NCBI RefSeq assembly: GCF_015679185.1 | Contig: NZ_CP064939.1 | Location: 4,030,001-4,094,000 of the forward strand | Direction: 5' to 3' | DNA length: 64,000 nucleotides | Origin: Pedobacter endophyticus | Lineage (GTDB): Bacteria > Bacteroidota > Bacteroidia > Sphingobacteriales > Sphingobacteriaceae | Part shown: in pieces, positions 26,972 through 36,092 of the stretch | Layout: each line of letters begins with the position of its first letter | Position numbering within the stretch: the first letter of the stretch is position 1 | Translations under genes and position numbers: made by a program | Notes under the pieces: generated by a model | What the model was told of the DNA's origin: nothing | The model's database searches: none | What the model saw: only the letters and a program-made list of their open reading frames with translations

Positions 26972-29344
26972 GTGCGACGAGAAGTTGCATAAGTGATTGT
27001 CTGGCAATGTGACCAGACCTGCTGTTTCGTCAGCAGTAACCTATCGGCACATGCATTATTGGTAACGGTTTTGTATGAAGCTGCCGAGTAAAAAAGCCCT
27101 TTCGGATGAAGGAGCATAAGCCGTGAGGCTTAGCAACAATCTTTAGTATCATAAGGTTGGGGCTCAAGGTTGAATGGTATGGCTAACATAAGTGAACTGT
27201 CGATTGAACCATCGTAACTTCGCACTAGCCAAAGATACTGATAGGCTATAACCCAAAAGGGAAGCAGTCGGTTATCCCAGTCCAAGCATGGGATACACGA
27301 ACATTAGCACTGCCGGTGGATAGACAGAGCCTAACCCATTCATTTGTCACTTATGTAGAACTCGGTAAGCCTGTACCGTTCCTGTTTTAATCAGGAAAGC
27401 GAACCGCAAGGGAAGCCGATAGCGGTGCGGGTATAAGAACGCGGAAAAAGCGAAGGCCATCCTGTAATGGGCTGGATAGGGGTTTCAATGTCACCCCACG
27501 CTAAAGCGGGCAGACTTCCGTATGGTAACTTATTACAATTAACTATTAGAACTTTCAAAAGGAGGAAAGCAAATGAACGTAATTGAAAAATCGTGTGCGC
27601 CTTCTGACCAAGTTTTCCACTGGAACAGTATTGACTGGGACAGGTGTGAATCAGAGGTTAGAAAGCTACAAGTTAGACTTGTAAAGGCTCAGAAAGAGTC
27701 CAGGCATAACAAAGTGAAAGCTTTGCAATGGCTGCTGACTCATTCGTTTTATGCCAAAGCTTTGGCAGTAAAGCGGGTAACCTCTAACAAAGGTAGGAAT
27801 ACGGCGGGAGTGGACAACAAATTGTGGTCTACCCCAATTGCTAAATCTCGGGCGATCAACGACCTGAAAAGGAGAGGTTATCAACCTCAACCGTTAAAAC
27901 GGGTTAATATTAAAAAGAGTAATGGTAAAGAACGTCCTCTGGGAATTCCGACTATGAAAGACAGGGCAATGCAGGCGTTGTATCTATTGGCCTTAGCGCC
28001 AGTCGCTGAAACAACAGCGGACGGACCATCATATGGTTTCCGTAAGGAACGTTGCGCTCAGGATGCATTGCAGTTTGCACATAGCCTGCTATCAAAGAGT
28101 TATTCTCCAGAGTGGGTACTTGAAGCCGATATCAAAGGATGCTTTGATCACATCAGCCATGAGTGGTTACTTGCTAATGTTCCAATGGACAAAAGCATTC
28201 TCCAAAAGTGGCTGAAATGTGGTTTCATCTTTAAGAATGAGCGCTTTTCCACTGACGAGGGTACTCCGCAAGGGGGTATCATCTCACCAACTCTGGCCAA
28301 TATTGCACTGGATGGATTGCAGTCATTGATTGCAAGTAAGTTTAAAATCAGAAAAGTCAACAAGGTGGCAATTGTACCTAAGGTAAAATTGATCCGCTAT
28401 GCTGATGATTTCATTATCACGGGTAAAACCAAAGAACAATTGGAAACAGAAGTGTTGCCGTTAATTAAGGAATTTCTTGCAGAAAGAGGTTTATCACTTT
28501 CGCACGAGAAAACCAAGATAACGCATATTACTGACGGATTCGACTTTTTAGGCTTCAATATTCGTGAGTATGATAATGGTTCTGTTATGACTATACCATC
28601 AAAGGCAGGTCTTTTGAAACTATCCGAAAAGATTGGAGGCATCATTCGTGCCAATAAAACCAGTCGCCAGGATGTTCTCATCAGACAATTAAACCCTGTA
28701 ATAACTGGTTGGGCGAACTACTTTAAAACTAGTTCAGCCTCAGATACCTTTAGAAAAGTTGATTTCCTGATGTTTCACAAGCTATGGTCTTGGGCATTAA
28801 GGAGACATCCTAAAAAGGGAAGATACTGGATTTCAGAAAGGTATTTCCGCAGGATCAAGAATAGAAATTGGTGTTTTGCGACCGATACGCCTGGACACGA
28901 AGGAACAAGCGAAGTCTTTTCCCTTAAACGAGCGTACGACTTTAAAATACTTAGGCATATTCAGATCAAACAGGATGCAAACCCTTTTGACCAGGAATGG
29001 GAACCTTACTTTCAAAAGCGCAAAGTATTTAGAATGCTTGAAACTTTGGATGGTAAAAAGACCCTGTTAGCATTGTGGTTGAAGCAAAACCGTAAATGTG
29101 ATTTATGTGGTAGGGATATAAATGCGGATGATGAATGGGCTATTAACAAACGCAGGTTTGGTGAAGACATTCGCATCACATTGGTACATAAACCCTGCCG
29201 CAGAAGCCACGACCAACTAAAGTTGAGGTTAACATGAGCCGGCTCATATATATGGGCTTTAAGTTGCTTGAGCCGTATGAGGGGAAACTCTCACGTACGG
29301 TTCTTAGGGGGGAAAGCGGGAGTAATCCCGCCGACCTACCCGAT
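26972..29344 (+). mobile_element. Full-length group II intron inserted in traG
   Basis: The element starts GTGCGAC and ends CTACCCGAT, the usual group II boundaries. It carries a 554-residue maturase ORF and a 34-nt domain V at 29270-29303 (GAGCCGTATGAGG with a matching 3' strand). EBS1 CCAAGC at 27282-27287 sits in a hairpin loop closed by TCCCA/TGGGA and pairs exactly with IBS1 GCTTGG at 26966-26971. Exon codons join in frame (TGG|AAA, Trp-Lys). All parts look intact, so the intron is probably mobile and self-splicing. Length is 2373 bp. Confidence 0.95.
27573..29237 (+). CDS. Group II intron-encoded reverse transcriptase/maturase
   Basis: A 554-residue protein with an RT N-terminal domain and RT fingers/palm including YADDF near residue 275. 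A maturase domain follows (VLIRQLNPVITGWANYFKTS), then a C-terminal HNH region with CDLCGRD near residue 510 and HKPCRRSHDQ. It should help the intron splice and reverse-splice. Its start is preceded by a strong Shine-Dalgarno AAAAGGAGG (27557-27565), which the neighbouring Bacteroidetes genes lack, hinting at origin outside this phylum. Confidence 0.95.
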   Translation: MNVIEKSCAPSDQVFHWNSIDWDRCESEVRKLQVRLVKAQKESRHNKVKALQWLLTHSFYAKALAVKRVTSNKGRNTAGVDNKLWSTPIAKSRAINDLKRRGYQPQPLKRVNIKKSNGKERPLGIPTMKDRAMQALYLLALAPVAETTADGPSYGFRKERCAQDALQFAHSLLSKSYSPEWVLEADIKGCFDHISHEWLLANVPMDKSILQKWLKCGFIFKNERFSTDEGTPQGGIISPTLANIALDGLQSLIASKFKIRKVNKVAIVPKVKLIRYADDFIITGKTKEQLETEVLPLIKEFLAERGLSLSHEKTKITHITDGFDFLGFNIREYDNGSVMTIPSKAGLLKLSEKIGGIIRANKTSRQDVLIRQLNPVITGWANYFKTSSASDTFRKVDFLMFHKLWSWALRRHPKKGRYWISERYFRRIKNRNWCFATDTPGHEGTSEVFSLKRAYDFKILRHIQIKQDANPFDQEWEPYFQKRKVFRMLETLDGKKTLLALWLKQNRKCDLCGRDINADDEWAINKRRFGEDIRITLVHKPCRRSHDQLKLRLT

Positions 29345-29860
29345 AAAGCGATCGCCTCTCCACTGATGGCAAACTACATTTTATACCTTTATAAAACCAT
29401 GAGAAAATTCTGGGGCGAACCTATTGTGGTCACCCAGGAACTTGGAGACATCCTGGGAAATGCAGTTATAAAGGATTCCATTTTGGCCAGTTCAGATACC
29501 ATCTGTTTACTAGACCAGTCGAAATTTCGGCGTAACTATGAGCAGGTGGCAAAACTGCTCTCCTTAGATGAAGTAGAACAGCGAAAGATATTCACCATCA
29601 ATGCGCTCGATAATAAGTCTGGCAGAGGAAAATTTAAGGAAGTTTACATCAAGCGGGGTAATACCGGAGAAGTTTACGGGGTTGAGGTTTCGCTGTTTCA
29701 GTACCTCACTTTTACCACGGAAAAGCCTGAAAAGACAGCCGTAGAATCTTATGTGGCAAGATACGGATCTTATCCTGCCGGGCTTGAAGCTTTCGTTTCA
29801 GACCTCAGATCCAGTGGCCTTGGCCTTGCTGATTTTGTTCGGCAGGTAAATGCCGAATAA
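29345..29860 (+). CDS. traG: TraG (VirB4-type) conjugation ATPase, exon 2
   Basis: The C-terminal 171 codons of TraG, starting KAIASPLMANYILYLYKTM and continuing with FWGEPIVVTQELGDILG and SDTICLLDQSKF, the usual segment after Walker B. Frame and sequence continue exon 1 exactly once the intron 26972-29344 is removed. The fragment has no start codon of its own that would give a functional ATPase. Conjugation therefore depends on splicing. Confidence 0.92.
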   Translation, partial: KAIASPLMANYILYLYKTMRKFWGEPIVVTQELGDILGNAVIKDSILASSDTICLLDQSKFRRNYEQVAKLLSLDEVEQRKIFTINALDNKSGRGKFKEVYIKRGNTGEVYGVEVSLFQYLTFTTEKPEKTAVESYVARYGSYPAGLEAFVSDLRSSGLGLADFVRQVNAE

Positions 29861-29882
29861 TTCACAATCTAAATCATTTTTT

Positions 29883-30545
29883 ATGCTTAAGATAATCATC
29901 TTTCTATTTTTCGGCTGTTCCGTTGTGTTTGCCTCTGCGCAGATTTATGTTGACCCGACCACAGCAGCAGCAACTGCGGCGCATGCCGGTGTGATGAACA
30001 GCGGCCTCTCTAAAACCAGTGATAACCTCACCCTTGTTCAAAGGGCCCAGCTTGCAGTTACCGGACAACTTGGTATTGTAAACGATCTGCAGTCCACCAT
30101 TTACAGGGGGCTGTCAGAGGTTTCGGGAGTGATGCGTTCGCTGCTTTCGGTCAAGGATATCTCCGAGATCTCCCAAGATATTGTAATTGATGTAAACAAG
30201 GCAGTAAGTCTTGCCTCTTCGGATCCTGTCTTGCTTCTTTTTGCTGAGGGCGGCGCCAGGGAATTCAGGACCAGAGCCATCCACCTGGCAGCAGAGGTCA
30301 GCGCTTTCGTGCTGAAGGACGGGCGGGATGCGTTGATGGATTCAGGGGAACGGGCAAAGCTGCTCAATAAAATTGTGGTAGAACTTACCATTCTCAGAGG
30401 CGTAGCTTACGGGATGTACAGAACGATGTACTGGGCGAAGCAGCGCGGAATTCTGAACTCACTCAACCCGTATGCTGGCTATATCAATATCGATAAACGA
30501 ATAGCGGACGATATCATCAGGAATTTCAAATCTTTGAGACAATGA
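29883..30545 (+). CDS. Secreted tra-cluster protein, first of three paralogues
   Basis: A 220-residue protein from ATG 29883. The longer start at 29850 puts 11 polar residues before the signal and is disfavoured. A signal peptide (IIIFLFFGCSVVFASAQ) precedes a helical domain. The C-terminus, MYWAKQRGILNSLNPYAGYINIDKRIADDI, is closely echoed in the genes at 30542 and 31200. I do not know its function. Location after TraG suggests a periplasmic part of the mating apparatus (TraI-like position). It overlaps the next gene by four bases. Confidence 0.72.
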   Translation: MLKIIIFLFFGCSVVFASAQIYVDPTTAAATAAHAGVMNSGLSKTSDNLTLVQRAQLAVTGQLGIVNDLQSTIYRGLSEVSGVMRSLLSVKDISEISQDIVIDVNKAVSLASSDPVLLLFAEGGAREFRTRAIHLAAEVSAFVLKDGRDALMDSGERAKLLNKIVVELTILRGVAYGMYRTMYWAKQRGILNSLNPYAGYINIDKRIADDIIRNFKSLRQ

Positions 30546-31195
30546 AGAAAGCACTTCTTTTTATCCTGCTAAGTTGGTTTTTCCATTCCCAGGCCCAGCT
30601 GAATGTCGAGCTTTTACATCAACTTGTCAGAGACAGCAAGACTGAACACGGTAAACAGGCTGATGCCAGAGACAGGCAGGCCGTTTCATCTGCTAATGAG
30701 GAAACAAACAAAACACTGATGGTAAGGTTGAAGGATAAATACAGAGAAATCCACTCCCGCTTTAAAACAGTCAGTCTCGCTATTAACGTGGCGCAAATTG
30801 GGATCGAAGCTTATCCGCTCTTGAATGATATTGCCAAAAGTCAGGAAAAAGTCTATGAAATGTGCAGGGACGATTCGGCACTCTTGATTCTGGCCATTCG
30901 GTCAGAAGCTGAGATGGGTGAACGGGCCAGTTCATTGCTGAATTTTTTATATGCACTGAGCCTGTCGTTTGAAGACATCAATCAGATGAAGCCCAGTGAC
31001 CGCAAGCTGCTTTTTTCCCACGTACTCACTGAACTTAAAGCCATCGCAGGAGCATCGTTGGGCCTGGCTACAACTCTACAGTATTCTTCGAGGAAGAAAA
31101 TACTCGATGGGCTAAACCCCTTTTCGGGGTTTATCAATACTGACAAAAAATTGGTGAACGATATCCTGGGCAAATCCCGCCAACTTAAAAACTGA
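30542..31195 (+). CDS. Secreted tra-cluster protein, second of three paralogues
   Basis: A 217-residue protein with a short signal peptide (ALLFILLSWFFHSQA). It overlaps the preceding stop by four bases (ATGA). It is helical and ends KILDGLNPFSGFINTDKKLVNDILGKSRQL, equivalent to the ends of its two neighbours, but it is the most diverged of the three. It carries an additional Cys (YEMCRDDS). Probably exported and part of the same periplasmic assembly. Confidence 0.7.
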   Translation: MKKALLFILLSWFFHSQAQLNVELLHQLVRDSKTEHGKQADARDRQAVSSANEETNKTLMVRLKDKYREIHSRFKTVSLAINVAQIGIEAYPLLNDIAKSQEKVYEMCRDDSALLILAIRSEAEMGERASSLLNFLYALSLSFEDINQMKPSDRKLLFSHVLTELKAIAGASLGLATTLQYSSRKKILDGLNPFSGFINTDKKLVNDILGKSRQLKN

Positions 31196-31199
31196 TCTT

Positions 31200-31862
31200 A
31201 TGAAAATTTTTCTGGGCTTTGTTCTGATTGCCCTTCAAATGCAGGCCGTGGCGCAGCGCGTGGTATTCGACCGTAGCCACTTTAATATCGTGAACGAAAA
31301 TGGCGCGGTCAGGCTGGCAGCCGAGAACACTTATCACAGTTACTTGAGTGCCATAAATAACAGGCTGTCGGATATCAATGTAAATTTATCCGCTGTAGTA
31401 ACCGTGCAGTCAATAATCCTTTCTTCGCTCACCCAGGTAGACCAGGGGCTGAAAAGTGCACTGGCAGTCAGGCAGATTGGATCGCTGGTCGCAGAGATTG
31501 CAGCTGAAAGCAGCGAAATGACTGAAATGGCCAAATCGGATCCGCATCTGCTACTCTTCGCAGAAGCAGTGTCCCGGCAGCTTAAAGATAGGGGAATCAA
31601 CCTGTTCTCCGAGGTTTCCGCTTTTGTATTGAAGGAGGGAGAGAACGTGCTGATGGATTTTGAAAAGCGTGACGCGCTGCTTAAAAAAATAGCGCTCGAA
31701 CTGCGGGTAATCAGGGCATTGGTGTTCAGTATGAAAAAATCCATGTACTGGGCCAAGACAAACGGCGTGCTTCGTTCACTAAATCCATATCAGGGATTTG
31801 TCAATCAGGACCTGCGTTTGGGCAATGATATTTTATTTAGGTCCAGATTATTGAGGCAATGA
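31200..31862 (+). CDS. Secreted tra-cluster protein, third of three paralogues
   Basis: A 220-residue protein with signal peptide (MKIFLGFVLIALQMQAVAQ). Its helical body is closest to the first paralogue: both share LLLFAEA/G ... AEVSAFVLK-G, RALVFSMKKSMYWAK, and the SLNPYQGFVNQDLRLGNDI ending. The three adjacent paralogues differ enough to suggest old duplication with division of roles, perhaps as a hetero-oligomer. Confidence 0.72.
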   Translation: MKIFLGFVLIALQMQAVAQRVVFDRSHFNIVNENGAVRLAAENTYHSYLSAINNRLSDINVNLSAVVTVQSIILSSLTQVDQGLKSALAVRQIGSLVAEIAAESSEMTEMAKSDPHLLLFAEAVSRQLKDRGINLFSEVSAFVLKEGENVLMDFEKRDALLKKIALELRVIRALVFSMKKSMYWAKTNGVLRSLNPYQGFVNQDLRLGNDILFRSRLLRQ

Positions 31863-31943
31863 ATCATATTAAATCAAAGCCTGCAGCGGCTTGGAGATTA
31901 AAATCAGAATGGCCTTAACACTTTTAATATAAAAATATTCAAG

Positions 31944-32714
31944 ATGAAGAAATCACATTTGCTACTGTTTTTATGCCTCTTGGCAATAAACTGTATTGGT
32001 CAGAAAAAGATAACTGACAAACACATCACCTATCAGCAGGAACGAATGGTCTTTAAGCAGTGGGATGCGGACAAGTTTACGCCTAAACCCGGATTTTTGG
32101 GCCTCAACCCGGAATATTGGATAACCTGGGCGCTCCATCCGAATTATCCCAGGACCGATCTTAGGCCGCTTGGCCCTGTAGGTCCTCAAACCCAGCGGCT
32201 CTTGTTTGCCGCGGCCATGCAAAACTCAGACAACACCTATAAGCTTCATGCAGATACCTTGCGCAACACCGCTATCAGCGAAGCGGTCAACTATTCTGGA
32301 GCGCTAAGCGCTGCAGACCCCCTCTGGCAAATCTATTACCGAAAGGAGTTTAATGATCTGTTGAATTTCACAGACTCCGACCTGCTGTCAGGGCTGACTC
32401 TGGCGGAACAAAACTATCTTTTTTCCACCGGTTTATATGGCTGGTACATGGAAGAAAGCAAAGCGTTACTGGAAAGACTTCAGCTGGCAAGAACTACAAG
32501 TATTGACCGTGGATCGCGGATAATTGCCTATCACAGAATGCTTGATGAGTACCGAAGCCTGAGAGCCGTCTGGGAGATGAAAAAGTCAAAAACAAAAACC
32601 TATCTGAAGATAAAAGGTGTCGCTGAAAAGCTCAGAAGCGAAACCAGTTCGCCCATGATATCCAGGAGCGATATCCAGATTGCAGACGATATCCTGAAAA
32701 AATCCAAACTCTAA
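31944..32714 (+). CDS. Secreted conjugation-cluster protein of unknown function
   Basis: A 256-residue protein with signal peptide (SHLLLFLCLLAINCIGQ; Cys16 could alternatively be a lipobox). An aromatic-rich N-terminal half follows (WITWALHPNYPRTDLRPLGP), then a helical C-terminal half ending in SDIQIADDILKKSKL. That ending is reminiscent of the DDI ending of the three upstream paralogues. It lies directly before traJ (3 bases). Function not recognised. Confidence 0.68.
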   Translation: MKKSHLLLFLCLLAINCIGQKKITDKHITYQQERMVFKQWDADKFTPKPGFLGLNPEYWITWALHPNYPRTDLRPLGPVGPQTQRLLFAAAMQNSDNTYKLHADTLRNTAISEAVNYSGALSAADPLWQIYYRKEFNDLLNFTDSDLLSGLTLAEQNYLFSTGLYGWYMEESKALLERLQLARTTSIDRGSRIIAYHRMLDEYRSLRAVWEMKKSKTKTYLKIKGVAEKLRSETSSPMISRSDIQIADDILKKSKL

Positions 32715-32717
32715 TTT

Positions 32718-33848
32718 ATGGACTTATTAAATATTTTGACCGGCACTGCCGGTTTTTTTGTGGAGTCGACGCCCGATTCCTTTAAGGAAACATTCAATTT
32801 CCTGCAGGGAAACGGGGTATATGAGGAAGGGATGATGCATTTTTTGCATGAGATGAAAAATACAATCTGGACACACTACGATGCGTTCATCGCAGATGCG
32901 CAGGCACTCGCCGCTATTTTCATGCTGATATTTTTTGCCATCAAGAGTTATGAGATGATTTCCGGCGATAAGCAGCTGGAGATCATGCCGCTGCTCCGAC
33001 CCTTTGGCTTAACTATGGTAATCTTGTGGTGGAGCATATTCACCAGAATTCTTGCCTATCCTACTGATGTGGTCGAACAGAAGACCTCAGCGATGTTCGA
33101 TGGCAGTCAGTCAGAGATAAACGATCTCAGGCTGCAAAGGGCAAAGCTGATGGTGGAGGTCTCTGATCAATTATTGAAGGTCCAGGCAGAGACCGAGACC
33201 GCAAAGACCGAAGCGGATACCTGGTATGAGAATGCCTGGGAATCGGTTAGGTCATCTGTAAAAGAAGGATTTTCTGAAGTTTGGAATCCGATAGTGGAGA
33301 TGAGAAACCGGTTGCAGGTCGGACTCCAGCTGCTGGCGACCTCGCTCCTGGAAACCCTGGCCATTTGGATCCTGAGAGTTTGCACTTATATCATTTTTAT
33401 CATTCAGATTATCTTTTCAACAATCCTGATCATTCTGGGGCCATTTTCGGTCGCAGTCTCAATTTTACCGGCATTCAGGGATTCGTTTTCGACATGGATC
33501 GCAAGGTTCATCTCAGTCAATCTTTATTCCGGCATCGCCTATCTGGTGATGTATGTTGCCTCACTTTTTCAGCATTATGCCCTGGAAGCAGAGATCACCC
33601 GGTATCAGGAACTCGTTGGTACGGGAGGCGCTAGCCTGGAAAAACTTGGCTGGTTTGCAGGGAACGGCGTGCTCTCCTTTGGGATGGTGATTGTAACCTT
33701 CGTCATTGGTGCACTCACCATGCTGACCGTGCCAAGCATATCGACCTGGATCGTTTCGACTTCAGGGGTGTCTTCGGCAGCAAGTTCAATGGGCAGGGGC
33801 GCATCCAGTATGACCCGCGTTGCCGGACAAATGATGGGGGGACTGTGA
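32718..33848 (+). CDS. traJ: TraJ, polytopic (VirB6/TrbL-like) mating-channel protein
   Basis: A 376-residue membrane protein with at least six hydrophobic segments (for example ALAAIFMLIFFAIKSY, LTMVILWWSIFTRILAY, LAIWILRVCTYIIFIIQIIFS and VIVTFVIGALTMLTVP). A Gly/Ser-rich C-terminus follows. This is the pattern of TraJ of Bacteroidetes conjugative transposons, the VirB6 counterpart. It is packed between the secreted genes and traK with 1-3 bp spacing. A helical charged loop lies near residues 130-190. Confidence 0.88.
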   Translation: MDLLNILTGTAGFFVESTPDSFKETFNFLQGNGVYEEGMMHFLHEMKNTIWTHYDAFIADAQALAAIFMLIFFAIKSYEMISGDKQLEIMPLLRPFGLTMVILWWSIFTRILAYPTDVVEQKTSAMFDGSQSEINDLRLQRAKLMVEVSDQLLKVQAETETAKTEADTWYENAWESVRSSVKEGFSEVWNPIVEMRNRLQVGLQLLATSLLETLAIWILRVCTYIIFIIQIIFSTILIILGPFSVAVSILPAFRDSFSTWIARFISVNLYSGIAYLVMYVASLFQHYALEAEITRYQELVGTGGASLEKLGWFAGNGVLSFGMVIVTFVIGALTMLTVPSISTWIVSTSGVSSAASSMGRGASSMTRVAGQMMGGL

Positions 33849-33849
33849 G

Positions 33850-34473
33850 ATGATTATCAGAAATATCGAATCAAAAATCCGCCTGGCGACCTTTATTTCT
33901 TTGGGAAGCTTCATCCTTTGCCTCTGCGTGGTGGCGACAGTCTCATTTTTTGCCTATGGCTATGTGAGAGATTCCAGAAAGAGCATTTATATCCTTGACC
34001 CTTCCGGAACGCCGGTCATGGCAAAGCAAACTGATGTGCAGCTGAACCGGGCTGCTGAGTACCGGGCGCATATTGCAAGGTTCCATTCACTTTTCTTTTC
34101 TTTAGTCCCGGACGATAAGTTCATAGAGTACCAGATGAAACAGGCCATGTACATGATCGATGAAAGCGGTGCACTTCAATATAATAATCTCAAGGAGAAA
34201 GGTTTTTTTACCTCCATTCTTTCTTCATCTGCAGTATTGACCATGCGTACTGATTCCATTTCTTTAGATGAGAAGAGCATGTACTTCCGTTTTTATGGCA
34301 CGCAGAAGATTGACAGGCGCAGCTCCACAATCACCAGATCTCTAATCACTGAAGGCTATTTGAAGGATCTGGAGACCCGTTCTGACAACAATCCCCACGC
34401 GGTGCTCATCACGCGCTGGAAGACGCTGGAAAACAGGGATATTTTGACTACAGAAAAAAATGCTTTCCAATGA
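33850..34473 (+). CDS. traK: TraK, VirB8-like inner-membrane protein
   Basis: A 207-residue protein with one N-terminal membrane helix (FISLGSFILCLCVVATVSFFAYGYV). A periplasmic domain follows that includes YRAHIARFHSLFFSLVPDDKFIEYQMKQA, the TraK signature. In CTnDOT-type systems TraK corresponds to VirB8 and scaffolds the inner-membrane complex. It overlaps the next gene by four bases. Confidence 0.9.
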   Translation: MIIRNIESKIRLATFISLGSFILCLCVVATVSFFAYGYVRDSRKSIYILDPSGTPVMAKQTDVQLNRAAEYRAHIARFHSLFFSLVPDDKFIEYQMKQAMYMIDESGALQYNNLKEKGFFTSILSSSAVLTMRTDSISLDEKSMYFRFYGTQKIDRRSSTITRSLITEGYLKDLETRSDNNPHAVLITRWKTLENRDILTTEKNAFQ

Positions 34474-34856
34474 AAAAAGTAACGGTTTTATCTGAACTCC
34501 GGGCCGAGTTCTCCAGCCTGATTGAAAGAATGCAAAGGGTTCTTGCCGCATTCACTGCAAAAAATCCAAAGCCAATTTTCTGCGTAATGGTAGCGCTTAT
34601 GTTCTGCTCGCTTTTCCTGTGCTTTACCCTGCTTAGGCTGAAAAATGCCGCGGAACCTAAAAAAACAAAAGTTCTCAGCAAGATCGAGGGAAATCTTGGT
34701 GAAATCGGAACTACGGCAGGCAAACTCCAGCGAGTCATTGAAATCAGGTCGGTTTTGCAAGTCTTGCTCGCAAAGGACTCATTGGATAAAAAGGATTCCC
34801 TATTAATGGAGCAACTGCTGCTGGAAATTGATAGGTCGATGACCAACAAAAAATAA
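34470..34856 (+). CDS. TraL-position small membrane protein
   Basis: A 128-residue protein with a single membrane helix (PIFCVMVALMFCSLFLCFTLL). A cytosolic basic start (SSLIERMQRVLAAFTAKNPK) precedes it and a charged coiled C-terminal tail follows. It sits between traK and traM, the place of TraL, and is translationally coupled to traK through a 4-bp overlap. No sequence motif for function is visible. Confidence 0.65.
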   Translation: MKKVTVLSELRAEFSSLIERMQRVLAAFTAKNPKPIFCVMVALMFCSLFLCFTLLRLKNAAEPKKTKVLSKIEGNLGEIGTTAGKLQRVIEIRSVLQVLLAKDSLDKKDSLLMEQLLLEIDRSMTNKK

Positions 34857-34862
34857 TAAATT

Positions 34863-36086
34863 ATGAAAAAAATCGATTTCAAAAAGCCGCGGTATGCGCT
34901 GCCATTAATCTGCCTTCCTTTTTTAATGGTTTTCTTTTATGTCTATAAAAGCAGCTATGGCAAAGATGGCGTAAAGGTGGTAGGGACTGATTCGCTGCAG
35001 ACCGGTGTGGCAGGCGTTTCCGCCCAGGTCAGGAACCAGGAGCTTTCGGGCAAGCTTGATGCCTTTAGAAATAAATTCAAACAGGCCGATGGTTATACCG
35101 CAGTCGGTACCATTGATGAAGAGAACATGCAGCGGGCAGAAGTAAGTTCTTCCTACAACTCAAAGGAAAAGCGGATGCTGGATTCCATCGATCAGGTGCT
35201 GAAGGCAAAATATGGGGTGCAGGGCTCCGAAAGTTCTAAAGCAACCAGCCATTTTTATTCCGGAGCAACGTATCCCGGTGACGGGATGTTATCCAGCGCC
35301 CGGCAGGACAAAGCGTTAGCCGATGCGCTCTCAAAGATAAAACACGGGAAAACAGATTTCCAGGAACAAAGATCCGAAAAGCTGGAGACCGATCCCATGC
35401 AACTTTTCCGTCAGCAGATGGCCCTTGTCGATAGTATGGGAAAGGCAAACGATCCTGCACTAGCGGAAAAGCGGGAGCGGGAACGCCAAAGCAGTATGGC
35501 TGAAAAGGAAGAGAAGAGTAAAATAGTCATTTCGGTCAGGCGTTCTATTTCAGCATCAGGCGCTTTTAATACAATCATTTCCTCCGAGCAGCAGCGGCCG
35601 ATATCAGCAATTATTGATCAGGATATTACCGGATTTTCCGGTTCCCGTTTACGCATCAGGTTGACTGATGATATCCTGGCAGGAAAATTCCTAATCCGAA
35701 AAGGTACTTATCTCTACGCCACAATCTCAGGCTTTTCGGCTCAGCGGGTAACACTGATTATTCAGACTGTATTTTATAATGGAGAAATCCTGCCGGTAAA
35801 CCTGCAGGTTTATGACAACGACGGCCTTCCCGGAATTTATGTTCCCTCATCTGCTTTTCGGGAGTTTACCAGGGATTTAGGCGCTTCCAGTTCGCAGGGG
35901 ATTACCATTCAGCAGATGGCTGAAAATAACAATCAGATGGTGATGGGGGTACTTTCTAAAATGTTCCAGTCCGCCACCACCGCAGTTAATAAACTTATCC
36001 GGTCAAATAAAGTAAAGGTAAAGTATAATACCCAGGTTTATCTTATTGATCCCTCTGAGCTAAAAAGAAAACAACAAACCTATTAA
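34863..36086 (+). CDS. traM: TraM, VirB10-like channel protein
   Basis: A 407-residue protein with an N-terminal membrane anchor (LPLICLPFLMVFFYVY) and a long variable, coiled middle region rich in charged residues. The C-terminal TraM/VirB10 domain includes ISAIIDQDITGFSGSRLRIRLTDDILAGKFLIRKGTYLYA, followed by GLPGIYVPSSAFREFTRDLGAS. It spans the periplasm and couples the inner membrane to the outer-membrane core in the mating channel. Confidence 0.92.
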   Translation: MKKIDFKKPRYALPLICLPFLMVFFYVYKSSYGKDGVKVVGTDSLQTGVAGVSAQVRNQELSGKLDAFRNKFKQADGYTAVGTIDEENMQRAEVSSSYNSKEKRMLDSIDQVLKAKYGVQGSESSKATSHFYSGATYPGDGMLSSARQDKALADALSKIKHGKTDFQEQRSEKLETDPMQLFRQQMALVDSMGKANDPALAEKRERERQSSMAEKEEKSKIVISVRRSISASGAFNTIISSEQQRPISAIIDQDITGFSGSRLRIRLTDDILAGKFLIRKGTYLYATISGFSAQRVTLIIQTVFYNGEILPVNLQVYDNDGLPGIYVPSSAFREFTRDLGASSSQGITIQQMAENNNQMVMGVLSKMFQSATTAVNKLIRSNKVKVKYNTQVYLIDPSELKRKQQTY

Positions 36087-36092
36087 ATTTTT

